Positions 8,148 through 15,771 of a stretch of 35,680 nucleotides of DNA are shown here, one piece after another; within the stretch, counting starts at the first letter, position 1, and each line of letters begins with the position of its first letter. Origin of the DNA: Bacteroidaceae bacterium (GTDB taxonomy: Bacteria; Bacteroidota; Bacteroidia; Bacteroidales; Bacteroidaceae); contig JAFSKR010000070.1 in NCBI GenBank assembly GCA_017448825.1, positions 1 through 35,680 on the forward strand. Reading direction: 5' to 3'. The notes under the pieces were generated by a model that was given only the letters and a program-made list of their open reading frames with translations, was not told where the DNA came from and did not search any database. Made by a program: the position numbers and the translations under genes.

Positions 8148-9046
8148 ATTATGACTGGTTCATTGTTCACACGATTCGTCAGTTCTACCACCGTTCCACA
8201 TCTAAAGGACTGTAGCTGTCCGCCCATAACGCTTTTCATTATCTTATACACACCGTCACCTGTACAATGGCTGGTGTAGAACTGAGTCCTTGGATATTCT
8301 GCTTTCAGGCTTTGAGCCAAAACCGCCAGTTCTTCTTCGGTCTCTTGGCCATCAAGTAAGTGGAAACCACCGACAACGGTGTGAACAGGCCACGAACAAG
8401 CCGTCAGAATGTTCCCCAGACCACTATGTGCACATCCCGTAAACAGCAGGCCATCGACATACAGCGCCAACTCATGTCGGAAATCGTCGTGGATATAATT
8501 TCCATGGGTGTTCTGCACATAAAGATTCTGATTTCCCTTGGGTATTGGATGTATCTGAGGGATGTGGGCTATTGCAAGGATGCCCTCTGCTATTTCGCAG
8601 GTCTGGTTTATCAATACGAGTCTGTCAACATCAATCTCTGGCCACTCCGCAGTGATACCATGAAGATTTCCCCGTTTGGAAAAGAACTTGCCACTCATGG
8701 CATGGGGTGAGACAATGACTTTGGCTTTGTCGTTTAACGCCATCAGATGTTTCAGCCCTCCTGCATGGTCGCTATGCCCATGCGAGATAAACACATAGTC
8801 CACCATCTTGAGGTCAATGCCCATCTTCTCAGCGTTGCAGATTAACACATCGCTGGCTCCTGTATCGAGCAAAATGCGATGCTTGTCAGTTTCCAGCAGG
8901 ATAGACAGGCCATGCTCCGTCTGAAATTCGTTCTTTCTCCCTTGCGCCTCGGCATAGCTCATGCAAGCACTGCTCAGCTCTCGCTGCTCAGTCGTTTCAA
9001 GCAGGCAGTCAATTGTGCGGTTGTCAGATAGTACAGTCCACTTCAT
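8144..9046 (-). CDS. Metallo-beta-lactamase-fold hydrolase (MJ0301/DHPPP-synthase-like)
   Basis: With the start at 9046 (MKWTVLSDNR) the protein has 300 residues. The open frame extends to 9100, but those 18 extra codons overlap a strong promoter and its leader, so I reject that start. The metal-binding motif is ISHGHSDHAGG (H89, H91, D93, H94), preceded by the usual strand ending LLDTGAS (D61) and followed by GCAHSGLGN and TSHCTGDG, which supply later His ligands. This arrangement is that of the MBL subfamily annotated as 7,8-dihydropterin-6-methyl-(ribofuranosyl)aminobenzene-phosphate synthase-like. That name comes from archaea and should not be taken as its function in this organism. No signal peptide is seen, so it is cytoplasmic. 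It is the first gene of the MBL-DUF1294-AlkZ operon. Confidence 0.88.
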   Translation of the reverse strand: MKWTVLSDNRTIDCLLETTEQRELSSACMSYAEAQGRKNEFQTEHGLSILLETDKHRILLDTGASDVLICNAEKMGIDLKMVDYVFISHGHSDHAGGLKHLMALNDKAKVIVSPHAMSGKFFSKRGNLHGITAEWPEIDVDRLVLINQTCEIAEGILAIAHIPQIHPIPKGNQNLYVQNTHGNYIHDDFRHELALYVDGLLFTGCAHSGLGNILTACSWPVHTVVGGFHLLDGQETEEELAVLAQSLKAEYPRTQFYTSHCTGDGVYKIMKSVMGGQLQSFRCGTVVELTNRVNNEPVII

Positions 9047-9084
9047 TTTTTGTTCTATCTCATCATTGAATTGAATAGCGTTTG

Positions 9085-9116
9085 CAAAAGTACGAAACAT
9101 CTCCCACTTTTACAAA
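9085..9116 (-). promoter_or_regulatory. Bacteroidota promoter of the MBL-DUF1294-AlkZ operon
   Basis: On the minus strand, TTTG (9113-9116) is followed after exactly 20 bases by TACTTTTG (9085-9092), a full match to the TTTG / TAnnTTTG consensus. The leader to the ATG at 9046 would be about 35 bases. The rest of the gap (9117-9326) shows no gene. Confidence 0.8.
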
Positions 9117-9326
9117 TCAGATGCTTGTTTTATTTCTATCCCTCATTGTGATGACGCGATGTTGATTACAGGTTTTGCGACTTTCACCACTCATTGTGGC
9201 ACTAATTCTGTCATGACGACCTTATTTCACGGCTACAAAAAGGCACCCCCAAATAGGCTTCCCATTGTCGCCACAGCCTTCCTTTCGTGTCCCTCTTCTT
9301 CTGCAGTAGAGACATCTGGCTTAAAC

Positions 9327-9362
9327 AAAAAAAGGAAGGGCGTAGCGTTACGTCCTTCCTTT
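9327..9362 (-). terminator. Intrinsic terminator of the nqr operon
   Basis: The arms AAAGGAAGG (9331-9339) and CCTTCCTTT (9354-9362) pair, with a further CGTA/TACG pairing inside (9341-9344 with 9349-9352). Read on the minus strand, the stem is followed by a run of seven T (9327-9333, partly in the stem) and then GTTT. It lies 47 bases after the nqrF stop. Confidence 0.88.
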
Positions 9363-9408
9363 CTTATCATCAAATTTTATCTTTCTGTTGATGTTTGTTC
9401 GCTTTCCA

Positions 9409-10695
9409 TTACCCTCCGAAGTTGTCGAAACGAATCATGTCGTCTTCGACACCGAGAGAGTGGAGCAGGTCGAGCACGGTCTTTGCCATCATTGGAGGAC
9501 CGCAGAGGTAGTACTCGCAGTCTTCTGGGTTCTCGTGCTGCTTGAGATAGGTGTCGCCCATCACAGGTGCAACGAATCCTGGCGTGTACTTGATGCCTGC
9601 CTCGTCTGCCTTCGGGTCGGGACGGTCGAGGGCAAGGTGGAAGTGGAAGTTCTCGAATTCCTTGTCGAGTGCAAGGAAGTCGTCGAGGAATGGAATCTCC
9701 TCGAGGGCACGTGCGCCGTAGAAGTAGTGCATTGGACGCTGACGGTCTTCTGGATTGATGCCATTTCCCTTGAGCAGATGCATGATTTGTGCACGGAGCG
9801 GAGCCATACCGGCGCCACCACCAACCCAAATCATTTCACGACCTGTGCCATACTGTGGGCGGAACTCTCCGTAAGGTCCTGACATGATGACCTTGTCGCC
9901 CGGCTTGAGCGAGAAGATGTAGGACGATGCGATGCCCGGATTCACGTCCATGAAGCCTGTACCTTGGTCTTTGGGCTTGAACGGAGGTGTGGCGATGCGG
10001 ACATTGAGCGTGATAATGTCGCCCTCGTCTGGATAGTTCGCCATGGAGTAGGCACGAACGGTTGGGGTATCGTTGACGCACTTGAGCGGGAAAAGCCCAA
10101 ACTTCTCCCATGCGGGGAGGTAGGTGTCGCCAATGAGGCTCTTGTCGAAGTCCTTGTCGTAGTCGATGAAGAAGGCTGGCACCTTGATTTGTGCGTAAGA
10201 ACCTGGCTCGAAGTCCATGTGCTCGCCTGGAGGCAATGCCACTTTGTACTCCTTGATGAAGGTGGCCACGTTGCGGTTGCCGATAACGGTGCATTCCCAT
10301 TCTTTCACGCCCATCACGGAGTCGTCCACCTTGATTTGGAGGTCGCCCTTCACCTTGCACTGGCAGCCAAGACGGTAACCAGACTTGATTTGCTTGCGGG
10401 TGAAGTGGCCCTTCTCTGAGTCAAGAATCTCGCCACCGCCAGCAACGACCTGGCACTTGCACTGTCCGCAAGAGCCCTTTCCGCCACAGGCAGAGGGGAG
10501 GTAAACATCGTGAGCTGCGAGGGTGGAGAGCAGGCTTGAGCCTTGCTCCACTTCAAGCTTGTCCTTTCCGTTGATGGTGATGGTCACATTGCCGCTTGGA
10601 GAAAGGTACTTCTTAGCAACGAGAAGGATGATAACCAGTACAAGTACGATTATCAAGAAAACAGCGATGCTGTACAAAATAAATGTCATGTTCAT
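9409..10695 (-). CDS. nqrF: Na+-translocating NADH:quinone reductase subunit F
   Basis: NqrF oxidises NADH and feeds electrons into the sodium-pumping Na+-NQR complex. The 428-residue product has one N-terminal membrane helix (about 5-27). A [2Fe-2S] ferredoxin domain follows, with ligands C70, C76, C79 and C111, the same numbering as in Vibrio. Next comes an FAD domain with RAYSMANYP, then an NADH-binding domain with WVGGGAGMAPLRAQI. It ends with the family-typical DNFGG. It is the last gene of nqrABCDEF, 21 bases after nqrE and followed by a terminator at 9327-9362. An in-frame Met two codons on could also be the start. Identification is certain. Confidence 0.98.
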   Translation of the reverse strand: MNMTFILYSIAVFLIIVLVLVIILLVAKKYLSPSGNVTITINGKDKLEVEQGSSLLSTLAAHDVYLPSACGGKGSCGQCKCQVVAGGGEILDSEKGHFTRKQIKSGYRLGCQCKVKGDLQIKVDDSVMGVKEWECTVIGNRNVATFIKEYKVALPPGEHMDFEPGSYAQIKVPAFFIDYDKDFDKSLIGDTYLPAWEKFGLFPLKCVNDTPTVRAYSMANYPDEGDIITLNVRIATPPFKPKDQGTGFMDVNPGIASSYIFSLKPGDKVIMSGPYGEFRPQYGTGREMIWVGGGAGMAPLRAQIMHLLKGNGINPEDRQRPMHYFYGARALEEIPFLDDFLALDKEFENFHFHLALDRPDPKADEAGIKYTPGFVAPVMGDTYLKQHENPEDCEYYLCGPPMMAKTVLDLLHSLGVEDDMIRFDNFGG

Positions 10696-10716
10696 AATTG
10701 CTATGTCCTTTCTTTT

Positions 10717-11346
10717 TTAGATTTTGAGACCAGAGAAACACATGAATGCCATTGCCATGAGACCTACGGTGATGAACGTGATGCCGAGACCCTGAAGGGG
10801 CTTCGGCACGTCGGAGTATGCCATTTTCTCACGGATTGCAGCCAAACCAACGATGGCGAGTGTCCAACCGATGCCCGAACCGAGTGCGTATGCCACGCAG
10901 TCACCCACACCAGAGATGGCTTGAGTGGAGGTTTCGGGGTCGAGCAGGATGCGCTGCTGCATGAAGAGCGAGGCACCCATGATGGCGCAGTTCACAGCAA
11001 TCAGTGGGAGGAAAATACCGAGTGCAGCATAGAGGGAGGGGGAGAAGCGTTCCACCACCATCTCAACCAGCTGCACCATGCCAGCGATGACTGCAATGAA
11101 GAGGATGAATGCGAGGAAGGTCAAGTCAACACCTTCGGCCAAAGCGCCGTTGGCGAGCACCTTCGTCTGGAGCAGATAGTCAACGGGCACGGTGATGAGG
11201 AGCACGAACGTGACTGCCACACCGAGTCCGAACGATGTCTTTACTGTCTTAGATACTGCCAAATAGGAACACATACCTAAGAAGAAAGCGAAAATCATGT
11301 TGTCCACAAAGATGGAGCGAACGAACAAACTAATGAAATGTTCCAT
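10717..11346 (-). CDS. nqrE: Na+-translocating NADH:quinone reductase subunit E
   Basis: A 209-residue integral membrane subunit with six helices, in the NqrDE/RnfAE family. It begins [21 protein letters not shown]26 ([10 protein letters not shown]) and C120 ([14 protein letters not shown]) fall exactly at the positions that in Vibrio NqrE help hold the intramembrane iron-sulfur cluster shared with NqrD. It lies fifth in the operon, 36 bases after nqrD. The length matches the family norm of about 200. Confidence 0.98.
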   Translation of the reverse strand: MEHFISLFVRSIFVDNMIFAFFLGMCSYLAVSKTVKTSFGLGVAVTFVLLITVPVDYLLQTKVLANGALAEGVDLTFLAFILFIAVIAGMVQLVEMVVERFSPSLYAALGIFLPLIAVNCAIMGASLFMQQRILLDPETSTQAISGVGDCVAYALGSGIGWTLAIVGLAAIREKMAYSDVPKPLQGLGITFITVGLMAMAFMCFSGLKI

Positions 11347-11382
11347 AATTCTTTTCTTTAATTTAATAAGGTATGTAATTCT

Positions 11383-12015
11383 TTAAGCGATATCCTTGTT
11401 ATAGGCACGGTGTGCCCAGATGACACAAGCCACGATGATGAGTGCCATGGCAGGCATGGTCATCATACCGTTGTTGATGTAGAGACCACCGTTCTCAACG
11501 TAGGCACTGTCGGGGATAATCTGGAAACCGAACAGGGTGCCGAAGCCGAAGAGCTCACGGAAGAATCCGACGATGACCAGCACGACTGCATAGCCGAGTC
11601 CATTGCCGATTCCATCGAGGAAACTCTCCCAAGGACCGTTCTGCATGGCAAAAGCCTCCAGACGTCCCATCAGGATACAGTTGGTAATAATAAGACCCAC
11701 ATAGACCGAGAGCTGAACGCTCACATCATAGACGTATGCCTTGAGGATGTTGCTCACGATTGTTACGAGTGCGGCAACCACCACCAACTGCACGATGATA
11801 CGGATACGGTTCGGGATGGTCTTGCGAAGCAGGGAAATAATCACGTTTGCGAATGCTGTGATGACAGTCACAGAGAGTCCCATCACGATAGCAGGCTTCA
11901 ACTGCGAAGTGACAGCCAGAGCCGAACAAATGCCGAGGACTTGAACGGTAATCGGGTTGTTCAAGTTGAGCGGACCCATGAAAACTTCGCCATTCTCTTT
12001 AGAAAATAAACTCAT
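11383..12015 (-). CDS. nqrD: Na+-translocating NADH:quinone reductase subunit D
   Basis: A 210-residue six-helix membrane subunit, paralogous to NqrE. Cysteines C30 (VLGICSALAV) and C113 (LIITNCILMGRLEAF) are the expected NqrD half of the intramembrane iron-sulfur site. The end of the coding region holds FGFGTLFGFQIIPDSAYVENGG, a stretch typical of this subunit. A real Shine-Dalgarno AGGAGG sits at 12025-12030, nine bases before the ATG, unusual for this phylum. It is fourth in the operon, 15 bases after nqrC. Confidence 0.97.
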   Translation of the reverse strand: MSLFSKENGEVFMGPLNLNNPITVQVLGICSALAVTSQLKPAIVMGLSVTVITAFANVIISLLRKTIPNRIRIIVQLVVVAALVTIVSNILKAYVYDVSVQLSVYVGLIITNCILMGRLEAFAMQNGPWESFLDGIGNGLGYAVVLVIVGFFRELFGFGTLFGFQIIPDSAYVENGGLYINNGMMTMPAMALIIVACVIWAHRAYNKDIA

Positions 12016-12024
12016 ATTCTTTGT

Positions 12025-12030
12025 CCTCCT
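12025..12030 (-). promoter_or_regulatory. Shine-Dalgarno AGGAGG before nqrD
   Basis: On the minus strand AGGAGG directly follows the nqrC stop codon and is nine bases from the nqrD ATG. Strong Shine-Dalgarno sites are uncommon in Bacteroidota, so its presence at an operon-internal start is notable. Confidence 0.75.
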
Positions 12031-12660
12031 TTAATTTTTGAATGCTTCAATTGCGTCCTGATTGTCGGTCAGGCACTTCTGAATCATGTCGTTAACACCA
12101 TTGGACGTGAGAGTTGCACCTGTCACAGCATCTACATAGTAGTCTGCTGGAAGACTTGCAGGAGCCTTGCCCTGCTTGTAAACGCCGAGTGCGACCTTTC
12201 CGTCCTGATAGATTTTCTTGCCTTGGAACAAATCCTGGAACCACTGCTCTTTGATGCGGGCACCCAGGCCTGCTGTCTCTGATTCGTGGTTGAAGAAGGT
12301 GCCATATACGGTTTCACCGTCCTTGTTGATGGAGACCCATCCCCAAAGCGGACCCCAAAGTCCTGCACCCTTCACGGCAACAACCAGTTTCTCCTCCCCG
12401 TCCACATTGGCAGTAAGGGTAGGGCTGTTTAGTTCGCCACTGGTGATGACCTCAGCATATTTGGCCTCAGCCTCAGTATTGGAGAGGTCGCGGATGTTCA
12501 ATGCGGAAAGAATCTGTTTCTTCGTGTCGAGAGCTACGTTAGCGTCCTGCGTCGGTTTCAGTGCTGAAGCAACGAAAGCGAGGAGGAATGCTACGATGAT
12601 GACCATTACGGATGCGTAGATAATCGTGTACGCATTGCCATTTGTATTCATTTTTGCCAT
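12031..12660 (-). CDS. nqrC: Na+-translocating NADH:quinone reductase subunit C (FMN-carrying)
   Basis: A 209-residue protein with one N-terminal membrane helix (about 11-33) and a periplasmic FMN_bind domain. The flavinylation motif D177-AVTGAT183 is present, and T183 is the expected site where ApbE attaches FMN through a phosphoester bond. No apbE gene is in the window, so it must lie elsewhere. GLWGPLWGWVSI and ETAGLGARI are further family landmarks. An AGGAGG ribosome-binding site at 12670-12675 precedes the ATG. It is shorter than the ~260-residue Vibrio protein, mainly through a smaller periplasmic part. Confidence 0.97.
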   Translation of the reverse strand: MAKMNTNGNAYTIIYASVMVIIVAFLLAFVASALKPTQDANVALDTKKQILSALNIRDLSNTEAEAKYAEVITSGELNSPTLTANVDGEEKLVVAVKGAGLWGPLWGWVSINKDGETVYGTFFNHESETAGLGARIKEQWFQDLFQGKKIYQDGKVALGVYKQGKAPASLPADYYVDAVTGATLTSNGVNDMIQKCLTDNQDAIEAFKN

Positions 12661-12669
12661 TTCTTGTGT

Positions 12670-12675
12670 CCTCCT
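12670..12675 (-). promoter_or_regulatory. Shine-Dalgarno AGGAGG before nqrC
   Basis: The minus-strand hexamer AGGAGG lies immediately after the nqrB stop and nine bases before the nqrC ATG at 12660. Position and sequence match the site before nqrD. Confidence 0.75.
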
Positions 12676-13851
12676 TTACTTTTTGGCACGCTTAGCGCGC
12701 TTGTTAATGTTAGATTGTACGAAGAAGTAGTCAAACAGAGGAGCAAACACGTTCATCAGCAGGATGGCGAGCATCATGCCTTCTGGATAACCAGGATTGA
12801 GCACACGGATGATGATGGCCATAGCACCAATGAGGAAACCGAATATCCACTTGCCGCCTTCTGTACGAGGGCTGGTTACAGGGTCGGTTGCCATGAACAC
12901 GGCACCAAAGCAGAAACCACCGACTGTGAGCTGCTCCCACCATTCAAAGTTCTGTGCACCATCGTAACGGAGCAGGTAAGCCATCAAGGCACCGCCAACG
13001 AAAGTGGAGAGGATAATCTTCCAACTTGCGATGTTCGCCCAGATGAGAATCACCGCACCGATGAGGATGGCGATGACAGACGTCTCACCGATGGAGCCGG
13101 GGATGATGCCAACAATGGTGTCCATAGGAGAAGCGGTCACAGCGTCTCCAGCAGCCAACTGGCCGAGTGGGGTGGCGGCAGACACTGCATCCACGCCCAC
13201 AGGACCATTGATGCTGTCCATATAATTCTCGTTCACCCACACTTTATCGCCCGACATCATCGATGGATAGGCGAAGAAAAGGAAGGCACGAGTGACGAGG
13301 GCGGGGTTGAAGATGTTCATGCCCGTACCGCCGAACACTTCCTTTGCAAAGATGACAGCAAATGCTGTGGCAATGGCGATAATCCAAAGCGGGCAGTTCA
13401 CAGGAACAATCAGCGGAATAAGAATACCCGTCACGAAGAAACCCTCGTGAACCTCTTCTTTTTTCCATTGTGCAATGGCTATCTCGATGCCGAGGCCCAC
13501 TGCATAGCTGACCACAATTTTAGGCAGAATCACACCAAGACCATAGAGGAAGTTGCCCCAGATGTCGGCACAAGGACAAGCATCGGGTGTGCAACCACCT
13601 GTAACAAGTGCGTGCTGATAGCCAATGTTGTACATACCAAAGAGGATGGCAGGTATCAGCGCAATCACTACAAAGAAAATGGAGCGCTTAGAGTCGATGG
13701 CGTCGTGGATATGAGCACCACGCACCTTGGCGGTCTCGTTGGGCACAAAGAAGAATGTCTCTGCTGCATCAAAGAGAGAGCCGAAAGCGCTGAGCTTACC
13801 TCCTTCCGAGAAGGTAGGCTTCAAGTTGTCAAGAATTTTCTTAAGTCCCAT
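12676..13851 (-). CDS. nqrB: Na+-translocating NADH:quinone reductase subunit B (FMN-carrying)
   Basis: A 391-residue membrane subunit of the NqrB/RnfD family with about nine helices. In Vibrio it carries covalent FMN and riboflavin and forms part of the sodium path. The region around residues 133-190 (EEVHEGFFVTGILIPLIVP, then FGGTGMNIFNPALVTRAF) is diagnostic. The flavinylation motif reads D221-AVSAAT227, so the usual Gly of SGAT is Ala; T227 is the predicted FMN site. A Cys-rich stretch CTPDACPCAD (87-96) lies after the second helix. The gene starts five bases after the nqrA stop and is followed 15 bases later by nqrC. Confidence 0.97.
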   Translation of the reverse strand: MGLKKILDNLKPTFSEGGKLSAFGSLFDAAETFFFVPNETAKVRGAHIHDAIDSKRSIFFVVIALIPAILFGMYNIGYQHALVTGGCTPDACPCADIWGNFLYGLGVILPKIVVSYAVGLGIEIAIAQWKKEEVHEGFFVTGILIPLIVPVNCPLWIIAIATAFAVIFAKEVFGGTGMNIFNPALVTRAFLFFAYPSMMSGDKVWVNENYMDSINGPVGVDAVSAATPLGQLAAGDAVTASPMDTIVGIIPGSIGETSVIAILIGAVILIWANIASWKIILSTFVGGALMAYLLRYDGAQNFEWWEQLTVGGFCFGAVFMATDPVTSPRTEGGKWIFGFLIGAMAIIIRVLNPGYPEGMMLAILLMNVFAPLFDYFFVQSNINKRAKRAKK

Positions 13852-13856
13852 AATGC

Positions 13857-15200
13857 TTATTCGTTTTCTTTACGCAGCATGTCGAGACCCTCTCGAACAA
13901 TGCGCTGAAGTTCAACTTTCGAACTATCCACAAATTCAGCCACGGCAAAGTCTTCAGGAGCCACCTCATAAATGCCAAGGGCCTCCATTCGGTCGATGTC
14001 GCCAGCAATGATGGCTTTCACCAGCTGTTCGGGATAGATGTCCATAGGGAACACAGAATCGTATTCGCCACTGAAAATCATGTGACGATGGCCACCCTTC
14101 ACACGAGCGTCGAGCACATACTCCTTGCTCTTGGGCTGCAACCATGTGAAGTAGGAGCGGCTGGTGGAAAAGTCGTTCAGACGTGGAGCAATCCAGCCGA
14201 ACAGCTCGTCGGCATCGTCACCCTCAGGAATGGCTGTCACCTCGGTGGAATGGGCAAGAAGGAAGGCCTCTTCGCTGGTTTTCATGCCAGTGAGCGGGTT
14301 GCCATCAATGAGGCGCACCTTCTTATCAGCCTTCACATTACCAGACACGAGGTCACCCACCTTGGCACCCACCAGCACCTGTTTGTACTGTGGTTCCTTG
14401 ATTTCAGAACCAGCCACAGCCACTGTGCGGGTCAAGTCCACCTTGCCCTCGTTGAAGAGTTTGCCGATGAAAACGACCTCTTCGGCACCGAGTGTCCAAA
14501 CCACTTCGCCCTTATTGATGGGGCTGACATGGTTGATCTGCACACCCACGTTGCCAGCAGGGCATTTGCCCTCAAATACGGTTACGGTGGCGTTCTTCGT
14601 GTTTGCCACGACTGAACCAGCCTTCACGCCCACATGAACCTGAGCAATTTTTGCCAGTGCGTCGATGCCCGTCTGGAAATCGTTTTCACGTCCCTTCAAG
14701 ACCACGTTGGTGTCGGCAGCCAGAGGCATGTCGCTGAAAGCAGAAACAAAAATCGCCTTAGGCTGGTCGTCGGGATTGGCAACGACCGCATAAGGACGCT
14801 GGATGATGAAGCCGAAAAGTCCACTCTCGAGGAGGGCGGCTTTCACCTGTTCTGCACTGAGCGAATTGACCTGCTTCTTGCCGAACTCCACATACTGCTG
14901 GGTAGCAGCAGCTTCGACTTGAACGCTTAAAACTTTACGACGGTCGCCTCTCTCGACAAGCAAGACCTTGCCAGCCACAGGAGAGACGAACTTCATTTCG
15001 GGATGCAACTTGTTGACAAACAAAGCATCACCAGCCTTCACTTCATCCCCTTCTTTCACCACAACCTTTGGTTTCATCCCCCAAAACGCATCAGGAACAA
15101 GTCCATAGACTTTCGATGCATTGGCTGCCGAAACCTTAGCTGTAGCCTTACCTTTCAGGTTGATGTCAAGGCCTTTCTTTAGCTTAATTACATTCGCCAT
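13857..15200 (-). CDS. nqrA: Na+-translocating NADH:quinone reductase subunit A
   Basis: A 447-residue soluble peripheral subunit, linked in other species with ubiquinone binding. The N-terminus MANVIKLKKGLDINLKGKA and the following barrel-sandwich region (VVKEGDEVKAGDALF, about 50-64) are family hallmarks, as is GHRHMIFSGEYDSVFPMDIYPE near residues 362-383. It is the first gene of the six-gene operon. A -7 box TAACTTTG lies at 15330-15337, giving a leader of about 120 bases. Length matches the family. Confidence 0.97.
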   Translation of the reverse strand: MANVIKLKKGLDINLKGKATAKVSAANASKVYGLVPDAFWGMKPKVVVKEGDEVKAGDALFVNKLHPEMKFVSPVAGKVLLVERGDRRKVLSVQVEAAATQQYVEFGKKQVNSLSAEQVKAALLESGLFGFIIQRPYAVVANPDDQPKAIFVSAFSDMPLAADTNVVLKGRENDFQTGIDALAKIAQVHVGVKAGSVVANTKNATVTVFEGKCPAGNVGVQINHVSPINKGEVVWTLGAEEVVFIGKLFNEGKVDLTRTVAVAGSEIKEPQYKQVLVGAKVGDLVSGNVKADKKVRLIDGNPLTGMKTSEEAFLLAHSTEVTAIPEGDDADELFGWIAPRLNDFSTSRSYFTWLQPKSKEYVLDARVKGGHRHMIFSGEYDSVFPMDIYPEQLVKAIIAGDIDRMEALGIYEVAPEDFAVAEFVDSSKVELQRIVREGLDMLRKENE

Positions 15201-15329
15201 ATAATTGTTAATAATAAAATATGATTGTTTTTCTTTCTACTCTTTATGTGGTATTCGTGGTGTTTCTGTTTCTCATTTAGAAACGAACATCATCAACGGA
15301 CATCGTTCGTTGATACTCAAAAAACGCTA

Positions 15330-15337
15330 CAAAGTTA
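15330..15337 (-). promoter_or_regulatory. Promoter -7 box of the nqr operon
   Basis: TAACTTTG on the minus strand matches the Bacteroidota -7 consensus. A TTTCC about 20 bases upstream could serve as a weak -33 element. The leader of ~120 bases before nqrA shows no riboswitch I can recognise. Confidence 0.6.
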
Positions 15338-15614
15338 AGACTTTTTAGGTTATTATGGAAATTTCTGTTCACTTATTTATAAAAAAAGTAGAAAAAAGAC
15401 ATTTCTTTCACCTCAACACCGTCAAAACCGATTAAAGTCATTTCTGTATCCTAAGTATGCGTTCCGAATGTAAGGATGTCATTGTCATCTGTGGTTTTGT
15501 TCATCGCAATGCGTTAGGTGTTCTTCAATTCTATAGGAAAACGTTCTGAAACGACCTCCGATTATAAACTTTGTAAACACTGGAAGTTGACCGATGAAAT
15601 CGGCTTCTTTCATA

Positions 15615-15651
15615 AGTTATTAACAGTTATCGACTTGAAGTGTTGATAACT
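15615..15651. promoter_or_regulatory. Inverted repeat with DnaA-box-like 9-mers upstream of dnaB
   Basis: AGTTATTAACA (15615-15625) and TGTTGATAACT (15641-15651) form an inverted repeat with one mismatch. Within it are three 9-mers close to the DnaA box TTATCCACA: TTATTAACA (15617-15625), TTATCGACT (15627-15635) and, on the minus strand, TTATCAACA (15641-15649). The site ends 14 bases before the -33 element of the dnaB promoter. The rest of the 571-base nqrA-dnaB gap (15201-15771) holds only the two promoters; 15360-15600 shows nothing I can name. Confidence 0.45.
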
Positions 15652-15664
15652 TTTAATTGATTTA

Positions 15665-15696
15665 TTTGTCACATTTATAGAAAATTACTACATTTG
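15665..15696 (+). promoter_or_regulatory. Bacteroidota promoter of dnaB
   Basis: TTTG (15665-15668), 20 bases, then TACATTTG (15689-15696) is a full consensus match. The leader to the ATG at 15772 is about 70 bases and can form a small TTTGAC/GTCAAG hairpin. Confidence 0.8.
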
Positions 15697-15771
15697 CAAC
15701 CGATAAAGTGAAAGTGATCTATCTCTTTGACTCGATACTTGGTCAAGGAGAGAAGCTAAAATACCGAAAAT

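Noticed and set aside
12664-13908. 414-residue plus-strand open frame opposite nqrB
   Set aside because: It is longer than nqrB itself, but is rich in His, Glu and Asp in an unnatural way, has no recognisable domain, and the nqrB product is unmistakable.
15601-15700. Chromosomal replication origin
   Set aside because: The DnaA-box-like sites are few and imperfect, there is no dnaA or dnaN, and no long AT-rich unwinding region is evident.
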